DNA of 5,556 bases, from contig UQVG01000149.1 of NCBI GenBank assembly GCA_900544435.1, positions 1 through 5,556 on the forward strand, written 5' to 3'. The position numbers and the translations under genes were made by a program. The notes beneath the pieces were generated by a model, which was given only the letters and a program-made list of their open reading frames with translations, made no database searches and was not told the origin of the DNA. Of this stretch, positions 1 to 5,556 are shown in pieces. The DNA is from an uncultured Erysipelotrichaceae bacterium (lineage in GTDB: Bacteria; Bacillota_I; Bacilli_A; Erysipelotrichales; Coprobacillaceae). The stretch's first letter is position 1, and each line of letters starts with the position of its first letter.

Positions 1-1
1 T

Positions 2-745
2 TATATATATAATGAACATGATGAAAATCAAGTTCAATCAATGAGAAGAAAGTTAAAAAAGAAAAAAAGAAAAAGAAGAGGATGCTTAGTTATCATTGCT
101 TTGTTTTTAGCTTTTTTACTTGTGTTTTTCTTTAGTGATATGTCTAAAGTAAAAAAGATTACAGTGACAGGATGTAAAGTCACAAGTCAAGAAACTATTG
201 TTGAACAGTTACCTATTAAATCAAAACAAACGTATTTTTTTAAGGTTAATAAAAAACAAATTGCTAAACAAATTGAAAATATAATTTTTGTTGAAAAAGC
301 AACTGTTTCAAAGGATCTAATAGGGAATATTAAAATAAATATTAAAGAAAATAATGCTTCATTATATGGTTATGTTAATAATATTCTTTATGTAGCTGAT
401 CAAGATGGTGTGATTGAACAAGATCAACAACAAAAATGGTTGTCTTATGTACAAAGATGTCCACAAATGATGAATTTTGATGAAGAACATTTTCAATCAT
501 TTGTTCAAGCATATGTAAAATTACCATCTGTTGTTCAAAATCAAATTTCAAGTATAGTCTTTGAACCAGATGAAAAAGATCAAACAAGATGTAGATTAGA
601 ATTAGATGATGGAAAGATTTTTTATGTTCGTATTGAAGATATGAAAAAACAACTTACATCAACAAATTACTACCTTGTTGTACAAAGTTATCCAGATTAT
701 AAATACTATAATTTTTTAGGAAAAAATGTCTATGTATACAATTAA
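2..745 (+). CDS. divIB: Cell division protein DivIB/FtsQ (probably 5'-partial)
   Basis: Single-pass membrane protein of the divisome, expected to work with DivIC/FtsL-type partners at the septum in peptidoglycan synthesis. Numbered from the ATG at 41, residues 1-14 are a very basic cytoplasmic stretch, 15-32 a hydrophobic membrane helix (start GCLVIIALF), about 36-105 the POTRA-like domain (KKITVTG, then FVEKATVSK), and about 114-234 the extracytoplasmic beta domain (ILYVADQDG, later LELDDGKIFYVR). The 234 residues and domain order fit the family. The start is uncertain: the ATG at 41 has no Shine-Dalgarno sequence, unlike the other genes here. The same frame is open to base 2, with codons typical of this genome (GAA, GAT, CAA, GTT) and no other start codon, so translation probably begins left of the window. 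The alternative is an ATGA overlap at 41-44 with an upstream gene ending in another frame; those codons (AAG, TTC, ATC) look less native. Position just before ftsA-ftsZ supports the call. Confidence 0.9.
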   Translation, partial: YIYNEHDENQVQSMRRKLKKKKRKRRGCLVIIALFLAFLLVFFFSDMSKVKKITVTGCKVTSQETIVEQLPIKSKQTYFFKVNKKQIAKQIENIIFVEKATVSKDLIGNIKINIKENNASLYGYVNNILYVADQDGVIEQDQQQKWLSYVQRCPQMMNFDEEHFQSFVQAYVKLPSVVQNQISSIVFEPDEKDQTRCRLELDDGKIFYVRIEDMKKQLTSTNYYLVVQSYPDYKYYNFLGKNVYVYN

Positions 746-756
746 ATAGTACATGA

Positions 757-802
757 AAAAGCTACGTGGTTGAAACTAAAACCTTTAAATATCGTAGCTT
801 TT
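757..802 (+). terminator. Inverted repeat between divIB and ftsA; possible terminator or leader structure
   Basis: A perfect 10-bp inverted repeat has arms at 757-766 (AAAAGCTACG) and 793-802 (CGTAGCTTTT). The A/T base of the stem supplies a short U-tract, as in an intrinsic terminator for divIB. The 26-nt loop is long for a terminator, but it holds a weak inner pairing, GGTT at 768-771 with AACC at 780-783. The T-run is only four bases and a TATAAT box follows directly, so it could instead act as an attenuator or operator ahead of ftsA. The structure is seen directly; the function is inferred. Confidence 0.5.
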
Positions 803-809
803 ATGATAA

Positions 810-815
810 TATAAT
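810..815 (+). promoter_or_regulatory. Candidate -10 box of an ftsA-ftsZ promoter
   Basis: A perfect TATAAT lies 26 nt before the ftsA ATG, which leaves room for a short leader carrying the ribosome binding site. No good -35 element sits 16-18 nt upstream. TTTAAA at 784-789 is 20 nt away, and TTGAAA at 770-775 is 34 nt away, too far to pair. In this AT-rich context the box could be chance, but its place after a hairpin and before a two-gene unit makes a promoter plausible. Confidence 0.4.
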
Positions 816-841
816 GGTATATGTAGTAAGGGGAGATAGAC

Positions 842-2104
842 ATGAATGAAGTTTATGCAGTATTAGATATAGGTAGTGCTTCAATTGAATTGTTAGTTGG
901 TGAAATTATCAATTCTAATTTACATGTTCTTTTTTCTAAAAAAGTCCCTAGTCATGGTGTAAAAAAAGGCATCATTGAAAATGAGGGTTTATTAGTGAAT
1001 GACATTAAAGCAGTTGTTCAAGAAGCTAATGAATTCCTTGATGGAGAGATTAAAGCAGTTGGTCTTACAATTCCTACTATTCGTTCTAAACTTTATCAAA
1101 GTAACAGTAGTGTTTCACTAAGTGACCATGATAAGATTTCGAAAGATGATATTGTTAAGGGATTGAAATTATCAGCAAAATTTAAAAAATCACATGATGA
1201 AGAAGTTGTGTGTGTAATTCCAGTACGTTTTAATGGTGACTTTGGTATGAGTCAAGTGCCTCCAATTGGAGAAGCATCAAGAAATTTAATTATTGATACT
1301 TTGATTATTACTTCACAAAAACAAATTTTATATCCATATATTACGGCTGTAGAAAAGTCAGGTTTAGAGGTAATGGATATTTGTATCAATGCTTTTGCGT
1401 GTGCGAAAGAAGCTTTTGATGCGGTTTATCTTCAAGAAGGTGCATTGATTATTGATATGGGATATAAAACGTCAACAATATCTTTCTATAAAGATGGATA
1501 TTTGAAATATTTAACAGTATGTTCTGTTGGAGGATACAATTTGACAAGAGCAATTGCTCAACATTTACAAATTTCTATGAATCAAGCAGAAACTTATAAA
1601 GTCAAATATGGTTCTTTAGATTATACTGTTGGACAAGAAGATATTATTCATACAACTGAACTTCCAGATGGACGTAAAGATTATACTCAAAAAGACTTTG
1701 CATGTATTTTGGAAGAAGCAACAGTTGATATATTAAATGTAATTAAAGAAAAAGTGGGTGTTATTGATAATGGTCAACATTATGAAACACTTATTGTTGG
1801 TGGCGGAGGAGAACTTGAGCTACTAGATAAAGTTGCTGGTCGTATTTTAGAAGGACCAGTAAGAGTATATCGTCCAGATATTATTGGTATTAGAGATATG
1901 GCATATGTTTCTGCTGTAGGAATGATTTTTTATATGTCTGATCGTGCTAAATATTTAGGTCCTTATGAAACATCAGTTATTTTACCAGATATTTCTAATA
2001 CAATGGCTGTGAGATTTAAAGGACTTACAAAAGTAAAAGATCCAAAAGAGAAAACAGGAAGATTTAGTAGATTACTAGATACTTTCTTTGGCGAAGAAGA
2101 ATAG
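842..2104 (+). CDS. ftsA: Cell division protein FtsA, actin-like membrane anchor of FtsZ
   Basis: Actin-family ATP-binding protein that tethers FtsZ filaments to the inner face of the membrane and recruits later division proteins. At 420 residues it is normal length. Phosphate-1 loop at about 6-21 (AVLDIGSASIELLVGE), FtsA-specific 1C subdomain at about 84-163, phosphate-2 region at 201-216 (ALIIDMGYKTSTISFY), adenosine motif at 316-325 (TLIVGGGGEL). The C-terminal segment 405-417 (KTGRFSRLLDTFF) looks like the amphipathic membrane-targeting helix and ends in GEEE. Oddity: phosphate-2 lacks the usual DIGGGTTD-type glycine run, reading DMGYKTST instead. The start is fixed by AAGGGGAG at 828-835, six nt before the ATG. 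ftsZ follows after 19 nt, so the two are very likely co-transcribed. The adjacency and the three nucleotide-site motifs exclude the related proteins MreB and PilM. Confidence 0.96.
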   Translation: MNEVYAVLDIGSASIELLVGEIINSNLHVLFSKKVPSHGVKKGIIENEGLLVNDIKAVVQEANEFLDGEIKAVGLTIPTIRSKLYQSNSSVSLSDHDKISKDDIVKGLKLSAKFKKSHDEEVVCVIPVRFNGDFGMSQVPPIGEASRNLIIDTLIITSQKQILYPYITAVEKSGLEVMDICINAFACAKEAFDAVYLQEGALIIDMGYKTSTISFYKDGYLKYLTVCSVGGYNLTRAIAQHLQISMNQAETYKVKYGSLDYTVGQEDIIHTTELPDGRKDYTQKDFACILEEATVDILNVIKEKVGVIDNGQHYETLIVGGGGELELLDKVAGRILEGPVRVYRPDIIGIRDMAYVSAVGMIFYMSDRAKYLGPYETSVILPDISNTMAVRFKGLTKVKDPKEKTGRFSRLLDTFFGEEE

Positions 2105-2123
2105 ATAAAAGAGAGGATAAAAC

Positions 2124-3203
2124 ATGAACGAAGAATTAGATTTTGAACAAGTTGCAAAGATAAAAGTCATCGGTGTTGGTGGCGGAGGAAATAACGCTGT
2201 TAATCGTATGGTTGAAGAAGGTGTTAGAGGAGTAGAATTCTTTGTCGCAAATACAGATGTACAAGTTTTAAGACGTTCACCTGTAGAAAATAAAATTGTT
2301 TTGGGAAAAGATTTAACTAAAGGTTTGGGAGCAGGTGGTAATCCAGAAATAGGTAAAAAAGCTGCTTTAGAATCTGAAGGAGATATTAGAACTGCATTAG
2401 AAGGTGCAGATATGGTTTTCATTGCTGCTGGTATGGGTGGTGGAACTGGTACTGGTGCAGCTCCTGTTTTTGCTAAAATTGCTCGTGAATTAGGAGCTTT
2501 AACAGTTGGTGTTATTACTAAACCATTTACATTTGAAGGAATGAAACGTAAAAAACAAGCTATTGAAGGAATTGATGAATTACGTGCCAATGTTGATAGT
2601 ATTATTGTTGTTTCAAATGACCGATTATTACAATTAATTGGTGGTCGTCCAATGCAAGAAGCTTTTAGAGAAGCTGATAATGTATTAAGACAAGGTGTTC
2701 AAACAATTACTGATTTAATTGCTGTTCCTGCATTTATCAACCTTGACTTTGCTGATATCTGCGCAGTTATGAAAAATAGAGGAAATGCGTTAATTGGTAT
2801 TGGTATGTCATCAGGTGATGATAAAGCAAAAGAAGCAGCAAAACGTGCAATTTCTTCACCATTACTAGAAGTATCAGTAGCTGGTGCTAAAGATGCTATC
2901 ATTAATGTAACTGGTGGACCAAATATTTCATTATATGATGCAAATATTGCACTTGAAACAATTTCACAAGAAGTTGGAGATGATATTAATACTTATTTAG
3001 GTATTGCTATTAATGAAAACTTAGATGATGAAATTATTGTTACTGTTATTGCTACAGGATTTGAAGAAGAAAAAGAAGAAGTTACTGTACAACCTTCAGT
3101 TGCAAGACCTTTAGGTGAGGAACCTCAAACTTTTGAATCTTATGATGATGAAGACGAAGATGATGGTTTTCCACCAGCATTTATCAAAAATAGAAGAATT
3201 TAA
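2124..3203 (+). CDS. ftsZ: Cell division GTPase FtsZ
   Basis: Tubulin-like GTPase that polymerises into the cytokinetic Z-ring at mid-cell and, in spore formers, at the polar septum. The nucleotide-binding start [17 protein letters not shown] is at 13-29, the tubulin signature GGGTGTG at 105-111, and the catalytic T7 loop NLDFADI at 206-212, with N206, D208 and D211 intact. The globular core ends near 312. A short, highly acidic linker follows (about 313-347, containing DDEDEDD), then a conserved C-terminal tail, [10 protein letters not shown], at 349-358, the expected docking peptide for FtsA and other partners. At 359 residues it is slightly short, mainly through the linker. AGAGAGGA at 2110-2117 lies six nt before the ATG. 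Two tandem in-frame TAA stops (3201-3206) run into a terminator hairpin. All key residues are present, so it should be an active GTPase. Confidence 0.99.
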   Translation: MNEELDFEQVAKIKVIGVGGGGNNAVNRMVEEGVRGVEFFVANTDVQVLRRSPVENKIVLGKDLTKGLGAGGNPEIGKKAALESEGDIRTALEGADMVFIAAGMGGGTGTGAAPVFAKIARELGALTVGVITKPFTFEGMKRKKQAIEGIDELRANVDSIIVVSNDRLLQLIGGRPMQEAFREADNVLRQGVQTITDLIAVPAFINLDFADICAVMKNRGNALIGIGMSSGDDKAKEAAKRAISSPLLEVSVAGAKDAIINVTGGPNISLYDANIALETISQEVGDDINTYLGIAINENLDDEIIVTVIATGFEEEKEEVTVQPSVARPLGEEPQTFESYDDEDEDDGFPPAFIKNRRI

Positions 3204-3208
3204 TAAGG

Positions 3209-3234
3209 TGAGCTAACGATGTTAGCTCATTTTT
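3209..3234 (+). terminator. Intrinsic terminator after ftsZ
   Basis: A 9-bp perfect stem, TGAGCTAAC (3209-3217) with GTTAGCTCA (3221-3229), closes a 3-nt GAT loop and is followed by five T's (3230-3234). It starts five bases past the ftsZ stop and ends three bases before the proC ribosome binding site. It should end the ftsA-ftsZ transcript, at least in part, but no clear proC promoter fits behind it. Confidence 0.85.
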
Positions 3235-3252
3235 ATAAAGGGGGAAATTTAA

Positions 3253-4026
3253 ATGAGAATTGGATTTATAGGATTAGGGAATATGGCAGGGACAATTTGC
3301 CAAGGACTTATTAAAAGCGGTTTTATAGAAGGTAATGAGGTATATGGCTATGATATAAATAGTCAACAACTCAAGATGTATGAACATGATTTTGGCATTC
3401 ATGTATGTTCAAGTGAACAAGATGTTGTTAAAAATTGTGATTATTTGGTGATGGGGGTCAAACCAAATGTCGTAGAAAGTGTTATTTCAAAAATCAAAGC
3501 AGTTATTGATCAACAAGTGATTGTTTCAATTGTAGCGGGATATGGAAATGATAAATATGAAGAATTATTACCAGGAAGTCATCATCTAACAATTATGCCT
3601 AATACACCAGCTAAAGTTTTAGAAGGGACAACTTTGTTTGAAAGGGACAATACATTAACAACTGAAGAATTAAGTTATGTTCAAAAAATGTTTGAAAGTA
3701 TTGGAGAAGTTTATATCATTGATAATTACCAAATGGTTGCAGGTGGTGCTTTGAGTGGTTGTGGACCAGCATTTGTTTATATGTTTATTGAAGCGTTGGC
3801 TGATGGAGCAGTTTTAAATGGACTTCCTAGAGAATTGGCTTATAAACTTGCTAGTCAAACTGTTTTAGGAAGTGCAAAAATGGTTAAAGAGACTCAATTA
3901 CATCCAGGTATTTTGAAAGATCAAGTTTGTTCTCCTGGAGGAATTACGATAAAAGGTGTTAAAGCTTTAGAAGAAAATAATTTTAGAAATGCTGTAATGG
4001 AAGCTATTGATCGTTCTAAAAAATAA
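3253..4026 (+). CDS. proC: Pyrroline-5-carboxylate reductase (proline biosynthesis)
   Basis: Cytoplasmic NAD(P)H-dependent enzyme that reduces 1-pyrroline-5-carboxylate to L-proline, the last step of proline synthesis. The N-terminal Rossmann fold begins MRIGFIGLGNMAGTI, with the GxGxMA dinucleotide loop at 7-12. The family motif MPNTPAKVLEG is at 115-125. The C-terminal helical dimerisation domain carries ALSGCGPAFVYMFIEALADG (166-185) and the family signature around LKDQVCSPGGITIKGVKALE (221-240). Its 257 residues are close to the usual 260-280. AAAGGGGG at 3237-3244, eight nt before the ATG, sets the start. Its place between ftsZ and spoIIGA is unusual: in Bacillus subtilis other genes occupy that gap. 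It is flanked by terminators on both sides, so it may be its own unit or be reached by read-through from ftsZ. No truncation or odd composition is seen. Confidence 0.97.
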   Translation: MRIGFIGLGNMAGTICQGLIKSGFIEGNEVYGYDINSQQLKMYEHDFGIHVCSSEQDVVKNCDYLVMGVKPNVVESVISKIKAVIDQQVIVSIVAGYGNDKYEELLPGSHHLTIMPNTPAKVLEGTTLFERDNTLTTEELSYVQKMFESIGEVYIIDNYQMVAGGALSGCGPAFVYMFIEALADGAVLNGLPRELAYKLASQTVLGSAKMVKETQLHPGILKDQVCSPGGITIKGVKALEENNFRNAVMEAIDRSKK

Positions 4027-4031
4027 TGAGT

Positions 4032-4061
4032 AAAAAGTATGATTTGGTTCATACTTTTTTT
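4032..4061 (+). terminator. Intrinsic terminator after proC
   Basis: An 11-bp perfect stem, AAAAAGTATGA (4032-4042) with TCATACTTTTT (4049-4059), has a 6-nt TTTGGT loop and a run of seven T's (4055-4061). It begins six nt past the proC stop. The A-tract/T-tract symmetry is typical of low-GC Firmicutes terminators. The ATG at 4039 falls inside the stem and should not be used as the spoIIGA start. Confidence 0.88.
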
Positions 4062-4092
4062 ATGTCAAGATATCTTTTTTGACATCTTTTTT
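4062..4092 (+). terminator. Second hairpin with T-tract; possible backup terminator or Spo0A-type site
   Basis: ATGTCAA (4062-4068) pairs with TTGACAT (4079-4085) around a 10-nt loop, and the stem is followed by CTTTTTT (4086-4092). It directly abuts the proC terminator, giving a tandem pair. The arms also read as two inverted TGTCRAA-like sequences: TGTCAAG at 4063-4069, and TGTCAAA on the minus strand at 4078-4084. These resemble the Spo0A box TGTCGAA. Which role applies, if either, cannot be settled from sequence alone. Confidence 0.5.
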
Positions 4093-4104
4093 ATTTATGA
4101 TGAT

Positions 4105-4111
4105 AAAGGGG
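4105..4111 (+). promoter_or_regulatory. Ribosome binding site that sets the spoIIGA start
   Basis: AAAGGGG lies eight nt before the ATG at 4120, matching the spacing and sequence of the proC site (AAAGGGGG). No such site precedes the more upstream ATG at 4039, so this decides the start in favour of 4120. Confidence 0.85.
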
Positions 4112-4119
4112 TAAGCAAG

Positions 4120-4857
4120 ATGGATGTCTATGTTGAATTAACTTATTGTATGAATGGTATTTTATTTATCATGACTTATGAAATGATTTCATTATTGCTT
4201 AATATTAATTGGTCATTTTTGAAAATCCTTTTCTTGAGTTTTTTAAGTAATATATCGATTGTCCTCATTTATATAGACTATTTACCATATATAAGTTTTT
4301 TATACTGGATTGTCCTTTTTTTATTTATTTTCAAAAAACAATTTTTCTTATATTTTCCAGTTTTTTTAATCGTTTATTTTTCAATACTATTCTTTATCAA
4401 TACCCTAATAAAAGAATCATTTATTTATAATGGAATCTTGATTACTCCCATTAATTACAAAGATATAGTTATTATTATCATGACAGTTATCTTTTTAATC
4501 ATTGAAACGATTTATCTTATTTATACAAAAAGAAAAATAAAACAAAAAGATGACTTATATGAAATAATGCTTATTTTTAATCAAAAGAAATATCACTGTC
4601 AAGGATTTTTAGATAGTGGTAATCATGCATATTATTTAGGATATCCACTTATTTTTATTAAGAAAAATGTTATCGATTCTTATGAAAAAATAGATACCAT
4701 GACGGTAAGTGGAATCTCAAAAAGAAGAATAGATATTATTTTAGTTGATCAACTTTTGGTCAATAAACAAACATTAAAAAATGTATATGTAGGTGTATTG
4801 GATGAATTAGATTACGATTGTTTATTAAATAAAGAATTGATGGGAGGAATTATTTGA
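4120..4857 (+). CDS. spoIIGA: Sporulation sigma-E factor-processing peptidase SpoIIGA
   Basis: Membrane-embedded aspartic protease that, in sporulating Firmicutes, sits in the mother-cell septal membrane and cleaves pro-sigma-E on a signal from the forespore. From the ATG at 4120 it has 245 residues. The N-terminal half is very hydrophobic, with about five membrane segments (roughly 7-28, 33-52, 56-71, 75-97, 114-135), then a basic turn (TKRKIKQK). The cytosolic domain holds the retropepsin-like site GFLDSGN at 162-168, with catalytic D165 in a DSG triad. The C-terminus (DELDYDCLLNKELM) fits the family end. It is short against about 309 residues in B. subtilis, mostly in the protease domain and the loop after the active site. 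The frame is open back to 4039, but that ATG lies in the proC terminator and adds sequence unlike the family's start, which normally goes straight into the first helix as MDVYVELTYCMNG does here. The stop overlaps the sigE start. Confidence 0.92.
   Translation: MDVYVELTYCMNGILFIMTYEMISLLLNINWSFLKILFLSFLSNISIVLIYIDYLPYISFLYWIVLFLFIFKKQFFLYFPVFLIVYFSILFFINTLIKESFIYNGILITPINYKDIVIIIMTVIFLIIETIYLIYTKRKIKQKDDLYEIMLIFNQKKYHCQGFLDSGNHAYYLGYPLIFIKKNVIDSYEKIDTMTVSGISKRRIDIILVDQLLVNKQTLKNVYVGVLDELDYDCLLNKELMGGII
4842..4848 (+). promoter_or_regulatory. Ribosome binding site of sigE inside the spoIIGA end
   Basis: GGGAGGA lies within the last codons of spoIIGA, eight nt before the ATG at 4857. The stop and start share one base (TGATG), so translation of the two genes is probably coupled. 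The spacing favours ATG 4857 over the in-frame TTG at 4854, which would be only five nt away. Confidence 0.85.
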
Positions 4858-5552
4858 TGTTGCAAATGATTAGGAAATTTCTAAATCAAAAACAGTATCT
4901 TTATTATATAGGAAGACATGATATTTTACCGCCTCCTTTAAAAGGACAACAAGAAAAAGAAACTATTGAAAAAGCAGTTTCTGGCGATCAAAAAGCTAGA
5001 GATTTGTTAATTGAACATAATTTAAGACTTGTTGTTTATGTTGCAAAAAGATATGACAATAGTGCAAGTTGTCCATTAGAAGATTTAATTAGTATTGGTA
5101 CAATCGGTTTAGTAAAAGCAATCAATACTTTTAAAGCTGATAAAAATATTAAACTTGCAACATATGCTTCGAGATGTATTGAAAATGAAATTTTAATGTA
5201 TTTAAGAAAGAATAATAAGATACGATATGAAATTTCTTTAGATGAACCTTTAAATATTGATTATGATGGAAATGAATTACTGTTAGGAGATATTGTAGGA
5301 ACAGATGATGATCTTGTTGAACAAGAAATGATGAAAAGTGATCAAAAGAAAATTTTTTATGAAGCTTTAAAAAATTTAAATGAAAGAGAAAAAGAAATTT
5401 TGATTTTAAGATATGGTTTATCTAATAATGATGAATTGACTCAAAAGGATGTTGCTGATTTATTAGGAATTTCTCAATCTTATATTTCAAGATTAGAAAA
5501 GAAAATTATTAAAAAATTAAGAAGTCAATTAAATTATGATGAAGTAAAATAG
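4857..5552 (+). CDS. sigE: RNA polymerase sporulation sigma factor sigma-E (pro-form)
   Basis: Early mother-cell sigma factor of sporulation, made as an inactive membrane-associated precursor. The start used is ATG 4857, giving 231 residues. The N-terminus MLQMIRKFLNQKQYL is a short pro-sequence. It is followed by YYIG and LPPPL, which match the B. subtilis processing region (cleavage between the two tyrosines), so cleavage is expected between Y16 and Y17. Region 2 spans about 49-120 (NLRLVVYVAKRY, LEDLISIGTIGLVKAINTF, KLATYASRCIENEILMYLRK), with one extra residue before LEDL relative to my recollection of the B. subtilis protein. The linker carries SLDEPLNIDYDGNELLLGD. Region 4 spans about 168-223 (LNEREKEILILRYGL), with the helix-turn-helix TQKDVADLLGISQSYISRLE at 195-214. 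Likeness to SigE is strong throughout, above that to sigma-K, -F or -G, and adjacency to spoIIGA confirms it. Only four bases follow, so a sigG downstream cannot be seen. Confidence 0.97.
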   Translation: MLQMIRKFLNQKQYLYYIGRHDILPPPLKGQQEKETIEKAVSGDQKARDLLIEHNLRLVVYVAKRYDNSASCPLEDLISIGTIGLVKAINTFKADKNIKLATYASRCIENEILMYLRKNNKIRYEISLDEPLNIDYDGNELLLGDIVGTDDDLVEQEMMKSDQKKIFYEALKNLNEREKEILILRYGLSNNDELTQKDVADLLGISQSYISRLEKKIIKKLRSQLNYDEVK

Positions 5553-5556
5553 TATA

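Noticed and set aside
770..815. TTGAAA at 770-775 as the -35 partner of TATAAT at 810-815
   Set aside because: The spacer would be 34 nt, about twice the workable length.
746..841. T-box or other known riboswitch in the ftsA leader
   Set aside because: The gap is under 100 bases, has no T-box core motif or specifier stem, and shows only one long stem. A known metabolite riboswitch does not fit.
1796..2189. Identical 15-base repeat GTTGGTGGCGGAGGA at 1796-1810 in ftsA and 2175-2189 in ftsZ
   Set aside because: Both copies encode VGGGG in nucleotide-binding loops with the same favoured glycine codons. Convergent coding explains it without a repeat element or recombination.
2075..2590. Long minus-strand open frame (171 codons) across the ftsA end and ftsZ
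   Set aside because: It is antisense to the strongly conserved ftsZ, has a low-complexity Pro/Ala/Ser composition typical of a shadow frame, and lacks a ribosome binding site or family likeness. The minus-strand frames at 375-587, 1963-2157 and 2699-2902 were dropped for the same reason.
4079..4107. TTGACA (4079-4084) with GATAAA (4102-4107) as a sigma-A promoter for spoIIGA
   Set aside because: The spacer is 17 nt, but GATAAA is a poor -10. Transcription would start at or beyond the ribosome binding site at 4105-4111, leaving it out of the mRNA.
4039..4119. N-terminal extension of SpoIIGA from the ATG at 4039
   Set aside because: That ATG lies inside the proC terminator stem and has no ribosome binding site. 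The extra 27 residues come from T-rich terminator tails, and the family normally starts at the first membrane helix, as ATG 4120 does.
4854..4856. TTG start for sigE
   Set aside because: The ATG directly after it has better spacing from GGGAGGA and forms the common TGATG overlap with the spoIIGA stop.

Overview
The window is a compact, all-plus-strand stretch of a very AT-rich Firmicutes chromosome. It holds the 3' end of the division and cell-wall cluster joined to an early-sporulation module. The gene order is divIB(ftsQ) - ftsA - ftsZ - proC - spoIIGA - sigE. A SpoIIGA/pro-sigma-E pair just downstream of ftsZ points to an endospore-forming Firmicute. The strong AT bias, the divergent FtsA and SpoIIGA, and proC sitting between ftsZ and spoIIGA suggest an Erysipelotrichia/Coprobacillaceae-type gut anaerobe rather than a Bacillus or a typical Clostridium. 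That lineage call is an inference from gene content and style, not from a search.

Layout. Positions 2-745 encode the divisome membrane protein DivIB/FtsQ; its reading frame is still open at the left edge, so its true start probably lies outside the window. Positions 746-841 are a short intergenic region with a perfect 10-bp inverted repeat, then a TATAAT box and a strong ribosome binding site. Positions 842-3203 hold ftsA and ftsZ, 19 nt apart, closed by a compact hairpin terminator (3209-3234). Positions 3253-4026 encode pyrroline-5-carboxylate reductase (proC), followed by a strong terminator (4032-4061) and a second, weaker one (4062-4092). Positions 4120-5552 hold spoIIGA and sigE, overlapping by one base (TGATG). 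There is no gene-free stretch over 300 bases.

How the genes work together. FtsZ forms the cytokinetic ring, FtsA anchors it to the membrane, and DivIB belongs to the later septal peptidoglycan subcomplex. In sporulating Firmicutes the same machinery builds the asymmetric septum. SpoIIGA, in the mother-cell septal membrane, then cleaves the N-terminal pro-sequence of sigma-E to start mother-cell gene expression. ProC makes proline and has no obvious mechanistic link to these neighbours. The hairpins divide the cluster into candidate transcription units: ...divIB | ftsA-ftsZ | proC | spoIIGA-sigE.

I found no mobile element, CRISPR array, RNA gene or clearly novel multi-gene system. The most notable points are the short sigma-E pro-sequence (about 16 residues before the Tyr-Tyr site) paired with a short SpoIIGA, the degenerate phosphate-2 loop of FtsA, the tandem terminators with Spo0A-box-like sequences before spoIIGA, and the structured region upstream of ftsA.
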